From Nematopogon swammerdamellus (lineage: Eukaryota > Arthropoda > Insecta > Lepidoptera > Adelidae), in assembly GCA_946902875.1 (NCBI GenBank), contig OX336344.1, positions 22,589,791 through 22,653,790 on the forward strand: a DNA stretch of 64,000 nucleotides. The letters are read 5' to 3'. The notes beneath the pieces were generated by a model. It made no database searches. It was not told the DNA's origin and saw only the letters and a program-made list of their open reading frames with translations. Below, one piece after another: positions 51,793 to 62,505 of the stretch. A program made the translations under genes and the position numbers. Position 1 is the stretch's first letter; every line of letters starts with the position of its first letter.

Positions 51793-52230
51793 TATCCTAT
51801 AACATGTAATTAACAATTCTTACATGTAATAGAAAACGTCACTGAAAACTCCATAGAGCAAGAAATTGCGATCGAAGAGAACTATTTCGTATTTTCCGAA
51901 GTCGTCATTTACCTATGTAGTTGCCTACGTCACTGACATGGAAAACATTCTTTAAACAGGTTTGCGGTGTTGATTTCGGATACATGAAAGATATCGGACA
52001 TTTACAACGAAAAACCTAGCACAGAACATCATCGGTTTGATTAATAAATTCTGTATCTCCTAAAAGTTATGCGATAAACCACTTTGATGTCGAAGTTATA
52101 TTTAGATAGGTTGAGGAAAAATTTATACTGAGAAACATCAACGCTTACTAAAGTGCGACAACTTAAAATTGGCAAGCTACTCTAACCGTGTGCGTACGTG
52201 CGTCGTCGTATCGTGTGTATAATGTGAATG
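51793..52230. other. No gene or repeat recognised
   Basis: Ordinary sequence ending at a family C scrap (TACCGTGTGGGGCCGGTACT at 52231). Confidence 0.3.
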
Positions 52231-52267
52231 TACCGTGTGGGGCCGGTACTTTAATTGTACCGAGTGG

Positions 52268-52506
52268 ACTGCCTTCTTATATTACTAGGTGGTAGGGTTC
52301 AGCCCGCCCGGGTTGGTAACACCGCACTGAACGAAAGGTCGGTCGAAACGGCTATGTAAATAGTTTGTGCTTTCCATCCAGTTCAGTGTAGCCGGCATGA
52401 CCGAAGGGAAGCACTGACGTGGCACCAAGTTCACCCGGTGTTATGGGTTGACATCACGGATGTTGTAGGTGACGTAGCCAACCGTGTCAGTTTCCATAAA
52501 AAAAAT
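52268..52506 (+). mobile_element. SINE family A, 5'-truncated
   Basis: Starts within the body (TATTACTAGGTGGTAGGGTT) and runs to GTTTCCATAAAAAAAA. The head is missing. Confidence 0.87.
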
Positions 52507-53065
52507 GTAAAGTCGCGCGCCATATTGGTCTGTACGTTTTGTAATTTGTTTGTAGAGTCACGTCATGTCCTCACGTGTGTGCGCTGGCCAGATTCGAAAT
52601 GTGAGCATGTAGTGCGAATCTTTTTCGCATATACTTCGCTCGCAGTAGACTCGGTTTAATGGCAAATTCGATTTAAACGCAAATATAATAAACGATCGCT
52701 TCTCTTATATTATCTCTCTCTCTCCCTCCCGTCTATACTTTCTTTGATAGTGCTCAGCCCTAAGGCTATTTAGTGTTATGGCAGGCCTCACGCACTCTAT
52801 GTACTTGCGCGCGATAACTACCTACCGCCCGGCGCACCGCCGCCGCGGTGAATTTCTATGGGCTGCCCAAAGAATATAAACTTCCGAAGAATATAAACAG
52901 GCGAAGCTGCAAAGCAATATTGCACTTTACACTCGATCGTTAAGGTACATTTTCGCACGCAGCGATTGGCGACGTGAAGCAGTAGGCTATTAAAACCCGA
53001 TGGTAGGAACTTTTTCTATTGAGTGATTTATCTGTTACGAAGTAACTATTTAGTAATCTGTGGTT
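52507..53065. other. No gene recognised
   Basis: Includes a CT-rich run (TCTCTCTCTCTCCCTCCCG, about 52712-52730) and a GC-rich patch GCCGCCGCGGTG near 52843. No coding or repeat assignment. Confidence 0.3.
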
Positions 53066-53190
53066 ATGGTATATATATATATATATACAGCCTATAGTGA
53101 GCCTTAAGAACTACTCTTGCAAACCGCATCAAAATCTATTCAGTGGTTCCGGAGTTTGCTTCAAACACAGACAGTCGTTCCCTTTATAAG
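53066..53190 (-). repeat. Dispersed repeat family I, minus strand
   Basis: Complement reads TATAAAGGGAACGACTGTCT-GTG, ACTCCGGAACCACTGAATAG and TTCTTAAGGCTCACTATAGG, matching 29416-29555. An ATATATAT run borders it at 53073-53084. Confidence 0.6.
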
Positions 53191-53477
53191 AAGTATGTAG
53201 AGAGTAGAGATAGATATAGAGTTAGAGATGAGATAGAGATTATGCCATTGTTGGATGTTAAAAATAGTTTGTGCTTTGTGCCTGGCAAATATTAAAAGCT
53301 TCGAAAAAAAAAAATGTTACTACGACCTACGGTTTTTCGTGAAATCTGAACCACCGTTGTTAGTCTCAGTTTCACCTTCGCCTTAACTTGACCAAATTAT
53401 ACGAGTATCTTTTCAAAGGGCTGATTTGAGAAACCTTAACGCATTTATAGTATGCCCGTTCTAAATAAACCAAAAGA

Positions 53478-53850
53478 AACGTCCAAGTGCGAGTGGGACT
53501 CGGGTACTGTCGAGTGTTCCGTCCGTACCATCACGCAATATATTTTAAAACCCCGACGAAAAAAGAGGGGTGTTATAAGTTTTACGTGTGTGTATATGTA
53601 TGTATGGGTGTGTTTGTAGCATCGTAGCTCCCAAAGGGATGGACCGATTTATTTTATTTATGAGAAAGCTTGTTTATTGGGAATACATGTAAAATTAATT
53701 ATATCCGCCATAATAACACATTATTTTGTGAAAATTTCAACTGGCTACCTATTACGGTTCCAAAGATACAGCAGTAGGACAGACAGACAGACAGGCAGAC
53801 GGGGTAGGCTTAGTAATAGGCTTCCGTAAGGGATACGGAAACCTAAAAAA
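53478..53850 (-). repeat. Dispersed repeat family E, degraded, with a second repeat inside
   Basis: Ends CCAAGTGCGAGTGGGACTCG at 53481 and GGATACGGAAACCTAAAAAA near 53830-53850. GGCTACCTATTACGGTTC and a GACAGACAGACAGACAGGC run are within. 53553-53660 (CCCCGACGAAAAAAGAGGGG, ATCGTAGCTCCCAAAGGGAT) is a different common repeat. Confidence 0.65.
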
Positions 53851-54600
53851 CAAATCACTGAAGATAATAGTATACATACTATACCTAATAAAAATAAAAT
53901 TTTAAATGTTTGCCTAATTTTTCTTAAAACTTTAAAAATATACTTTCTCTAATGGCATTTTGAGAAAGTCAGCAACAGATATAAACCCACACAGGGTTCT
54001 GCTGCCACAGACAATAAAGTCGAAGAGACAAATAGAATTACTGGCAACTCACTCGGTTCACACAGACTGTATTCCGAGACGCTATCTTGTGTGAAAGCAT
54101 GAAATTACTTGAAAATTCTGGTATTTTCACAATGGTGTGGGAAGTCGTTGTTGCTTGTAGTGGAACTAAGAATTTTACGATGTTCTTGTAAAAAAGAAGA
54201 ATTCCATTGTCTAACCATATAGTGCTAATTCGAGTATAATTATTGCTATAAAAATTCTTCATGATTTATGATTTTTTTTTTGTGTGTGCATCTTTCACTC
54301 TAACTTTATTATACTATATACCTACATTCTTGCTATTTCCGTGTTACGGTTACGCACCGGCATAACTCCGCCGATGCGCTCTGCAAAGAGACAACGAAGT
54401 TTCATATCAATGCCGGGAGATGGCGCTAGCGACGAAACTTCAGATGCCATACAATTCTACAACTGCAGAGTCTGTATCATCATCAATCAATACTAATAAT
54501 ACCTACATCTGTAAGGGATGGTCATGGAGTAAGTTACTTTGTTTTATCAGCTTTTGTAGATTCTATGATACTAAAACTAAATTGACGATTTTTTGAAATC
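53851..54600. other. AT-rich DNA, no gene
   Basis: 54540-54600 (TTTTATCAGC...TGATACTAAAACTAAATTGA) resembles sequence upstream of the Helitron-like copy at 7686-7740 (GATACTAAAACTAAATTGAA), so that element family probably extends further 5' than the conserved body. Confidence 0.4.
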
Positions 54601-54601
54601 T

Positions 54602-55076
54602 TTTTTGTATGTACGTATGTATGTACAGTCCGCGCGCGAGCTCCGAGGAATCGGTGTTTGTGGAAATTAATTTATTATAGAATTTGTATAGAATTTTAAT
54701 ATTATACATTTGTATAATATTACTCGCCTAGTATAGTATAATCATCACAAAATGTGAATCTCCATAAAAAATCTATACAAATTCTATAATAAATAATTTT
54801 TCCACAAATACCGATTCCTCGGAGCTCGCGCGCGGACTGTATGTATGTATGTTCCTCCATAACTTTTAAACCGAGCATCCGAATTCGATGAAAATTAGTA
54901 GAAGCACATTTTACTATACGGGACATAGGCTAGGCTAAATAAAATTCAGTTCCGGTTACGCTAAGATAGGGCTCTCATACAAACCGAATTGTTCCGCGCG
55001 CCGAAATATAGGGTTGACTTACTTTCTTCTTTTTAAATACGAACTTCACGCGAGCGTAGCCACGGCCAAAAGCTAG
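54602..55076 (+). mobile_element. Helitron-like element split by a MITE
   Basis: TTTTTTGTATGTACGTATGT at the 5' side, then the nested MITE, then GTTCCTCCATAACTTTTAAA through AAATAAAATTCAGTTCCGGT to CACGCGAGCGTAGCCACGGC-CAAAAG-CTAG. The same family as 7759 and 48390. Confidence 0.65.
54626..54839. mobile_element. Tc1/mariner-type MITE, 214 bp
   Basis: Terminal inverted repeats begin CAGTCCGCGCGCGAGCTCCG and are near-identical for about 75 bp. They are flanked by TA dinucleotides (54624-54625 and 54840-54841), the Tc1/mariner target duplication. No coding capacity. It sits in the TATG run at the 5' side of a Helitron-like copy, so it is younger than that copy. Confidence 0.85.
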
Positions 55077-55080
55077 CACA

Positions 55081-55330
55081 TCAGAGCGTATTTATAAGGT
55101 CAGGATCCGACATGGCGTGGGTAATCGAGCATTAAAACCACGTAGAATCACACTTTGTATTAGTACCACTTACAATCTAGAAATCTTCAAATGGAGTGTT
55201 AATAAATTTGACAACGACCTCTTTGTCCGCCTTGTAGCTGGCATGGCGCCTCTCTAAGCGTGGTTTCGCGAGGAGTTGTGTTATTGGCTGTGTCTTAATC
55301 TTCCTTTGAACTTTTGCTTGGGCACAGCCC
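55081..55330 (+). pseudogene. LINE polymerase C-terminus fragment, family G
   Basis: Plus strand reads, across a frame change, RALKPRRITLCISTTYNLEI then FKWSVNKFDNDLFVRLVAGM and a stop. The Y-N-L-x-x-FK-x-x-VN ending is the usual LINE polymerase tail. The 3' part (GGCGCCTCTCTAAGCGTGGT) is shared with 5728 (complement) and 31965. Confidence 0.55.
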
Positions 55331-55415
55331 AAGCCGGTTGTACATAGAATATATACAGTTGAAGACGAAGACTGCCAAAATGGCTACCGCGCCACTCCAC
55401 GATGCTGTCCACGTC

Positions 55416-55712
55416 CATCCTCCACACTTATACCACCATCCTCCACACTTTTACCACCATCCTCCACACTTTTACCACCATCCTCCACACTTTTACCACC
55501 ATCCTCCACACTTTTACCACCATCCTCCACACTTTTACCACCATCCTCCACACTTTTAACCACCATCCTCCACACTTTTACCACCATCCTCCACACTTTT
55601 ACCACCATCCTCCACACTTTTAACCACCATCCTCCACACTTTTACCACCATCCTCCACACTTTTACCACCATCCTCCACACTTTTAACCACCATCCTCCA
55701 CACTTTTACCAC
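55416..55712. repeat. 21/22-bp minisatellite with a 64-bp higher-order period
   Basis: About 14 units of CACTTTTACCACCATCCTCCA. Units with an extra A (TTTTAACC) occur at 55557, 55621 and 55685, exactly 64 bp apart (22+21+21), showing that a three-unit block was copied. Both strands give long His/Pro/Phe or Val/Glu/Asp frames caused by the repeat. Confidence 0.95.
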
Positions 55713-56040
55713 CACAATCACATCGGACATCCTTCACACCGCAGCGCATCTTTACCTTGCCACCTCGATCACCGCAGTGCAATTTAATGAGTGTGTTCGC
55801 GCACCACATCCCATTGTCGATCGAGAAAGCACCTGACGATAGCGAGCGAGTGAACGTACTTCGCGAACGTTCTCACGCCGCCGCTCGCCGGATGTGATCG
55901 CACCACATGTGCCAACGTCTTGCTTGACGTATGCACTGTGATGTTGACTTCATGTGAACAAGAAGGATGTCTGAAAATAAATTTCCTTGAAATGGTCGGA
56001 TGCCTCTTAGTACTGGTTTATAAATTATAATTCAAGGAAT
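55713..56040. other. No gene recognised
   Basis: GC-moderate DNA with GCGAGCGAGTGAACG / GTTCTCACGCCGCCGCTCGC, a partial inverted pair at 55840-55890. No coding frame. Confidence 0.3.
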
Positions 56041-56041
56041 G

Positions 56042-56160
56042 ATTTTTAGGGTTCCGTATCCGGTACGGGACCCTATTACTAAGCCTACGCCGTCTGTCGG
56101 TCTGTCCGCCTGTCCGTCTGTCCGTCCGTCCGTCCGTCTGTCCGAGGCGAGGTCCGAGGG
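56042..56160 (+). repeat. Dispersed repeat family E, 5' fragment (type 1)
   Basis: TTTTTAGGGTTCCGTATCCG-GTACGGGACCC then the CTGTCCGT microsatellite, ending at GAGGGC. The 3' half is missing. Confidence 0.75.
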
Positions 56161-56225
56161 CAAATATAAAATATAAAAACTCAAGTAAAGTAAAGCAAAA
56201 GTAAAGCAAGTAAAACTCAAGTAAA

Positions 56226-56335
56226 TAAAATATAAAAACTCAGAGCTGCGCGGGAATTTACTTAGCGGTCCACCGACGTCTTTAAGTATGCAAACGGAAA
56301 TTATTTTTAACTTTTTAAGGATCGGGGTTTTTTTA
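56226..56335 (-). repeat. Dispersed repeat family F, minus strand
   Basis: Complement reads CGATCCTTAAAAAGTTAAAA, AAAGACGTCGGTGGACCGCT-AAGTAAA and TCCCGCGCAGCTCTGAG, as at 47200 and 63855. Confidence 0.6.
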
Positions 56336-56688
56336 AATTTGTAATTTAACTTTTTTTATTCTTTTTTAATGCCAACGGGCCTGGTTCCATACCGCATGTC
56401 ACCAGCCATCATTGAATCGCGAATGCATAGAGTTGTTAGCTAGGCCGTGTCGACGTCTGGCAGGCTTCAATATACCTTTGACTGATGACTTCGCGTCTGG
56501 CGTGGGACCTAACCGCTTCATCACGACTTTTAGCGAGTGCGTTGACTTGAACTGTGACCTGTGGTTTTAATGCATCGAAATGAATGTAGCGGTTAAATGT
56601 CTATCATGTGATAGTTTTAAGTAGCACGCGGAGAGCCTTTGTCTCTGCCTATCCCATTGCCACATGCGTGAAGTTATCGATATGTTTT
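56336..56688. other. No gene recognised
   Basis: Ordinary sequence between two repeats; nothing assigned. Confidence 0.3.
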
Positions 56689-56689
56689 T

Positions 56690-57000
56690 TAGGTTTCCGT
56701 ATCCCGTACGGAAGCCTAATTACTAAGCCTCCGCCGTCTGTCTGTCCGTCCGTCCGTCCGTCCGTCTGTCTGTCTGACGGCTGTATCTCTTGAACCGTAA
56801 TAGGTAGCCCATTGAAATTTTCACAGAATATCTGTTACTATGGCGGATATAACAACAAATAATAAAAAAATTAAATGTTAAAAATTAAGGGGGGCTCCCA
56901 TACAACAAACGTGCGAAAAATCTATTAGTCACGCTACTGAATAATAGATGGCGCCACAGGCTTTTATACATTGCATTGCTGAAAGACAAAAGATAGGCGG
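56690..57000 (+). repeat. Dispersed repeat family E, type 1 without its 3' terminus
   Basis: TTTTTTAGGTTTCCGTATCC-CGTACGGAAGCC, CCGT/CTGT microsatellite, GTAATAGGTAGCCCATTGAA, GGGCTCCCATACAACAAACG and a degraded end. A family C scrap (GTCGGGATACAGCGTGTGGT) follows at 57022. Confidence 0.7.
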
Positions 57001-58967
57001 ATATTATTGATAGATTGACAGAATGTCGGGATACAGCGTGTGGTATGTATGTAAGATAGATATTTTGGAACTAGGTGACCATTTACTATAGTTTTTCACC
57101 TGATTAATCGGCCGTCTTGATAGTTTTCTCTCAAAAAAGATCTTTTAATAGCCAGTAGCTAAGTAATTAAGTATTAAAAGTGAACGTAGAATAAAGCGGC
57201 GGATGGATGAGCAATTGAGCACTTCACTAATTGGTTCGCTAGCATTTCGCTTCTCGCTATAGTCTGTGCTATAGTTTCCTGCGCTTTTCGCTTTAATTGC
57301 TGACTTAACATAGGAAGCAACTGAAGCCATGAACATATAGGATTACGTCTAGCACGCACGGCGGAAAAAAACGCGCGGTTTTTTCAGCAAATTGAAATAT
57401 CCAAAAATGATCTTCTGTTATTCAACAATACTGCAACAGTCACACGCACTGTAATAAATATATGGTAAAGTTAACCCTTAGGGTTCCTCATATTACAATG
57501 CTTACGTCTCGGCAAAATCCCAGCCCTTTTTGCCGCGCGCAAAAACGAGAAATTTTGGCGCGCGCGTTCCCGCACAAATTCAAATATCCCGCCGCAATCG
57601 ATCGATCCATCAATAATCTGTGCCATCGTCACTCTTATTTGTACTGAAATTACGCATTCAGTCATACCAAACACTTCAGGATTCACTTATTTAGAAGCAC
57701 AGACCGATTTTGTGAACTCCAGGCAAAACAAAACACACTCGAAATTTTTTTCCGATTTTTTCTGACCAAAACTGTATAATTTCCCCATACAAGTAATCTA
57801 TCAAAATAAAGGTAATAAAACGTACTCTAGAATACGGATACCCGAAATACGGTACAACTTCTGTGTATTCCAGTGTCAGTGGAAATGTCAGTTGTCAAAA
57901 GTGGCATTTTTTTTTTTACATACATACATAATTTTTTTTTTCATTTTCAATAATTATTTTCTGTGTGAAGGTGATGTGTTGCCCGTCATGTTTGATAATA
58001 GTTACTAGTAAATTTAACCAAGAATTTTTACCATTAGTAACTTTTAATAAGAAAAATTGGTAGATTTAGCTATGAATTAAAGGCGCGCCGCGCCGACACC
58101 CGCGCTGGTGTTGCGGGAACCGGCTACTACGGACCGCGTAAAACCCGCGCGGGTGCTGTGCGATTGAGAGGTATGCTAGCTATTACGTTTGGCGAAAGCA
58201 TGATTCCATTAAATTTTGTTCATAGAATATTTTTTTTTCAAAATTACCATCAAACCGTACAATAAAACCGCTATTATTCAACCAATAATTTAAATTCGAT
58301 CATGAAACTTTGCATAATAAATAACAGATCTCAATATAAAGCAGTTTTTATAGGTTTACATTAAAAATATTTTTACCACTTTTCACACACTTATTATTCA
58401 GAGAATATAGAAGGTTACATTACAATAATGTATTCACATTATACATTGAATCATTACCTAACTATAACAACATAAATTATAGTTGAATCACTTTAAATAT
58501 GGCTATGGTAGGATAATACGATGTGATGTTTGCCTAGTACCCCCCCTTAACGATAGTCACCTCCATTTCTATAAAGCCATCCACGTCTCGGTGCTCTACC
58601 TTGCAAGCTACCAACGATGCTCCGAATTATAATTCCGTTGTTATTGGGTCATTGATTTTGAAATTTTAATTCGTACATAGTTACAACGTTCGCCAATTAC
58701 CACTTGGAAATCTCTGGGCGGAACGATTCACGAGGAGTACGTGAGGGCAATCATATTAATTGGTCTAGATGTTACGTACGGGTTTATTATAGCCATTTAG
58801 GAATATGTAAATTAAATCGGAAATGTTTGTAATTAGGACCAACACTGAATTAGGTTATTATGCTAATTTGAATTTCTGCTTTCTCATACCTTCATTAATA
58901 ATGTCCTTAGTTATCTGTGTATATCGACTATTTACTTCAGTGTAGTTTAGTATGTAGTTTATATGTT
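57001..58967. other. About 2 kb, largely single-copy, no gene
   Basis: Notable patches: CGCGCGC-rich DNA at 57535-57580, a T run at 57908-57950, and a GC patch at 58082-58165 containing AACCCGCGCGGGT-type inverted motifs. Minus-strand frames at 57145-57359 have no recognisable content. Confidence 0.35.
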
Positions 58968-59040
58968 AGTTCTTGCGGCACAACACCGATTACACTGCTT
59001 ACTCCGATTGTCGGGATTCAGCGTGTGTGATATGTATGTA
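58968..59040 (+). repeat. Dispersed repeat family C, 3' end
   Basis: CTTGCGGCACAACACCGATT, ACTCCGATTGTCGGGATTCA and GTGTGATATGTATGTA match the family's terminal 75 bp. Confidence 0.75.
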
Positions 59041-59119
59041 GTTTAGTTTAATCTAATCACTTGTTTAATGACATTTGAATAATTAAAGTTGATATAATTT
59101 AAATAATTGTCTGGCTACG

Positions 59120-59185
59120 CAAAGGTACGCTCTCCCTGCCCATATATATCCCCCCAAGTACAGTCTCGGGTCCTTCAATAGAGTA
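59120..59185 (+). pseudogene. LINE polymerase C-terminus scrap
   Basis: Encodes ALPAHIYPPKYSLGSF, the same tail as the minus-strand fragment at 3790-4060 (shared CCCCCCAAGTACAGTCTCGG-GTCCTTCAA). About 20 codons. Confidence 0.6.
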
Positions 59186-59572
59186 TATAATAAATAAATA
59201 TAATAAAAAATATAAGGGTAAGTTATGTTATAATCAATTATTTATATTTCTCATTTTAAGGGTAGGTGATGGCCACGTGATGACGCACTTTCGAATTTTA
59301 TCAGAAAATTTCAAGCGTAGTGTAATTTTTAGAAAGGGTCGTGAATTTTTTAAGACACTGGCTTTTTCCCGCTACTTTGTGCGTATAGTATTTATGACTT
59401 AACTGCTCGTACTGAAGTTTGAAGAATGTACGGTAGGCACCTAGTGAGTCTTCTTTACGATTTTTTTTCATGCCTAGGGAGAAGCAATTATGTATGTGGT
59501 TTTATTATTGTTTATAGTTTTATAAATATGTTAAGGATAAGAGAGCAAATTATATTAGCAGTGAAAGTATTT

Positions 59573-59822
59573 TTTTTTTATTTTTTTTTTTTATTGAAAC
59601 TGACACGGTTGGCTACATCACCTACAACATCGGTGATGTCAGCCCATAACACCGGGTGAACTTGGTGCCATGTCAGTGCTTCCCTTCGGTCGTGCCGGCT
59701 ACACTGAACTAGACGGAAAACATAAACTATTTACATAGCCGTTTCTACCGACCTTTCATTCAGTGCGGTGGTACCAACCCGGGCGGGTTAAACCCTACCA
59801 CCTAGTAATATAAGAAGGGAGT
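59573..59822 (-). mobile_element. SINE family A, 5'-truncated
   Basis: Minus copy from a T-rich tail to CCTACCACCTAGTAATATAA-GAAGGGAG. The tRNA/5S head is missing. Confidence 0.87.
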
Positions 59823-59864
59823 CATAAATTTGTCATAAGTATATTGGAAGAGTGAAAGTGGTAG

Positions 59865-60062
59865 GCTCAAATTGTAGCCGACTAGGTTGGTACCACCGTA
59901 CTGGATGTAAGATGGCCGCATAGCAACCTCGGTTGTGTTCTCCTCTAGTCCAGTATAGCCAGCAATCCAGGGAAGTCTCCGGTATGGCACCTACCTTCTC
60001 GGAGGTGATATTGGCTAGTCGAAGCATGCGCTTTGGCCCCTCCGACTCAGCCACCCATACCG
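59865..60062 (-). mobile_element. Dispersed repeat family S2, minus strand
   Basis: Complement reads CCGGTATGGGTGGCTGAGTC, TGCCATACCGGAGACTTCCC, GGCTATACTGGACTAGAGGA and CCAGTACGGTGGTACCAACC. Follows the SINE at 59822 after 42 bp. Confidence 0.65.
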
Positions 60063-60147
60063 GATTACATAGAAAAAAATATTATAGTTACTCGTTGGTG
60101 TCTCCAAATAAATATATAAATAAAAAAGGTGTTACATTACAATACAT

Positions 60148-60250
60148 AAAAAAACCGGCCAAGTGCGAGTCGAACTCGCGCACGAGTTTTCCGTATCGCC
60201 ATTTTATGATCAGCGGTCAGCATGAACACACAACAATAACCATATTTCAT
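60148..60250 (-). repeat. Dispersed repeat family E, terminal fragment
   Basis: AAAAAACCGGCCAAGTGCGA-GTCGAACTCGCGCACGAG and TTCCGTATCGCCATTTTATG in minus orientation. It faces another copy at 60288. Confidence 0.75.
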
Positions 60251-60287
60251 TGATACATAAATGCATATTTAGTATGGTTCGTCATCA

Positions 60288-60573
60288 ATATTAGGTTTCC
60301 GTATCCCGTACGGAAGCCTATTACTAAGCCTACGCCGTCTGTCTGTCCGTCTGTCTGTCCGAGGGCTGCATCTCTTGAACCGTAATAGGTAGCTCGTTGA
60401 AATTTTCACAGAATATGTATTATTATGGCGGATATAACAACAAATAATAAAAAATAGAAAAAGTCAAAAATTGAGGGGCGTTCCCATACAAGAAACGTGT
60501 TTTTTCAATGTTTTTATTGTGGTGCGGAAACCTCGGTGCGCGAGTTCTACTCGCACTTGGCCGGTTTTTTTTG
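60288..60573 (+). repeat. Dispersed repeat family E, full-length type 1
   Basis: TTAGGTTTCCGTATCCCGTA-CGGAAGCC, CTGTCTGTCCGT run, CGTAATAGGTAGCTCGTTGA, GGTGCGCGAGTTCTACTCGC-ACTTGGCCGG, T8. About 285 bp, a compact version. Confidence 0.82.
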
Positions 60574-60630
60574 TCATGTCCCGTTCAGCAGTGCAATACA
60601 GAGCTTTTTAAAATATAACTTACATACTAA

Positions 60631-60766
60631 GGCCCAATTGCGCCAACACGAATTTAGAGTTAAGTAGCGAGTTATGGATTTAATCGCGGTTCCCACAGTC
60701 AACGGGTACTAGCTTAACGAGTTAAACTGATTTATATCGTTAAATTCGTGTTGGTGCAAGTGGGCC
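60631..60766. mobile_element. PIF/Harbinger-type MITE, 136 bp
   Basis: Ends GGCCCAATTGCGCCAACACG and its mirror CGTGTTGGTGCAAGTGGGCC, with about 30-bp inverted repeats. Flanked by TAA (60628-60630 and 60767-60769), the Harbinger target type. No coding capacity. Confidence 0.8.
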
Positions 60767-60769
60767 TAA

Positions 60770-61136
60770 GTTTCATTATGTTAAATATATATCTCAACAT
60801 TTAGCCTGAATGTTTGTATGTATGTATGTATGTATTTCTCATCTGTGCTTATTACGAAGCATTCTAGACACCGCGCACGAAAGTGTGCAGTTAATGACAA
60901 GCCTTATACATTTTCATCCCGGAGAGTGGAAAAGTTGAGCGCGAAATTTGCATGCGAAACGAGTTGGGGAGTCTTAATAAATCTGGCTCGATTAGTCTCC
61001 TGACTGCTGGCGGTTAAAACTGAAGGTAGGGAGTAAAAAGGGGGTGAGAAGAAGAACGGAGAAGGTTCTATATGTAAGGAATATCAAGATCAACAAGTAT
61101 ATGTAAAAAAAGTAGTATAAAGCATAGAAAAAACTT
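60770..61136. other. No gene recognised
   Basis: TATG run at 60813-60832. The plus-strand frame at 60818-61003 is not recognisable. Confidence 0.3.
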
Positions 61137-61549
61137 CAGCCCCGGTAGCTCAGTGGTGCGGTCGGTTGACTGTTGTTAAGCACACCTAGGCGCGGTCAGT
61201 CCGTGGATGGGTGACCGCTCGACAGCTGGAGGCTGACCGTGGTTCGGAATCCACGTAAAACTGTAGGTCCCTTAATTTTCAAAAATTAAATAATAAACTG
61301 CAAGGTAAAGACGACTCGTATAATTCGCGTAACGGAAAATAAAGAAATTTTTTAACTTAAAAAAAATGAAAAAAAAAACATCCCCAGATATTGAGTCAAT
61401 CAACAATATAAAAGTTGAAAATATATATATTTAGAAATGAAATGAAGGGAAGCACTGACATGGCACCTAGTTCACCCTGTGTTATGGGCTGACATCACGG
61501 ATGTTGTAGGTGATGTAGCCAACCGTGTCAGGTTCCATAAAAAAAATTA
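61137..61549 (+). mobile_element. SINE family A with its middle replaced
   Basis: Head 61137-61275 (CAGCCCCGGTAGCTCAGTGG, 5S-like GCGCGGTCAGTCCGTGGATG-GGTGACCGC, box B GGTTCGGAATCC). Then 160 bp of unrelated AT-rich DNA, then the SINE 3' end 61437-61549 and poly-A. Either a deletion-insertion in one copy or two copies that recombined. Confidence 0.8.
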
Positions 61550-61561
61550 AAAAAATACGCC

Positions 61562-62505
61562 GTCCGTTCAAAAAATAACCGAACTTTTTAAATTGCTCGG
61601 CAACGAAGTATCGTAGCGTCGTGCGGCTGGCAATACTGTGTTCGTCATGATTTCTCACGTAAAGTGCTTTTTACGGATTGTTGATATCAATTTTTTTTCC
61701 CGCGTTATTGCTTTTTGAATGCAAGGTGTCTAAGCGTTAGTGGCGATTTTTACAATGTGCGATTTTCGGGAATAACGATGCAACGTGAAGTTTTGCGTGA
61801 AACTGAGAAAAACTTTTACTGAAACATTTGAACTTCTGACAGAAGCTTACGGTGATGATGATGCACTAAGTCGTACGTAGTGTTACGAGAGGTTTTGCCG
61901 ATTTAAAAGTGGTCGTCAATCAGTTGAAGATGACTCTCGACCAGGAAGACCTTCGACCTCAACTGATGATACTCGCATTCAGAAAATCTATGATCTGGTG
62001 CGGGCGAATCGTCGTCTGACTGTCAGAGAACTTACAGAAGAGGTTGGCATCTCAATAAGGTCGTGCCATAACATTCTGACCGAGAAATTCGCAAAAAGAG
62101 ACCAGAGCTGTGGCGAGACAACTCATGGTTGCTTCACCACGACAACGCGCCAGCTCACGCAGCATTGTCAATTCGCTAGTTTTGTGCCAAAAATCAAATC
62201 ACTGTCCTCCCTCAACCTCCAAACTCAAACTCACCAGATCTGGCTCCTTGAGATTTTTTTTATTTCCTAAATTAAAATCAGTGCTGAAAGGTCGCCGCTT
62301 CGACACCATTGATGGCATTAAAACAAATTCGTCACAGGAATTGAAGAACATTCCGAAAGACGCTTACCAGGACTGTTTTGCAAAGTGGAAACACCGCCGG
62401 GAAAAGTGTGTGAATAGGGGAGGGGAGTACTTTGATGGGGATAAGGACCAATAATGTGTAAATTGAAGAATAACATTTTTAAAAATAAAGTTCCGTTATT
62501 GACGT
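61562..62505 (+). pseudogene. Mariner-type transposon with internally deleted transposase
   Basis: An inverted repeat AATAACCGAACTTTTT near 61574 has a decayed partner near 62470-62495. The coding remains read, with a stop and frame changes, FTETFELLTEAYGDDDALSR and SVEDDSRPGRPSTS, then a helix-turn-helix part (LTVRELTEEVGISIRSCHNI). It then jumps to LHHDNAPAHAA (second catalytic Asp, near 62138) and SPDLAP-x-DFFLFPKLK (third Asp, DD34D type). The segment that should carry the first catalytic Asp is missing at about 62095-62105, so the copy cannot encode a working enzyme. Total length is about 0.94 kb against roughly 1.3 kb for a normal mariner. Confidence 0.85.

Noticed and set aside
55314..55623. 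His/Pro/Phe-rich frame resembling a repetitive secreted protein
   Set aside because: It is the 21/22-bp minisatellite read through; the 22-bp units break the frame and there is no signal peptide.
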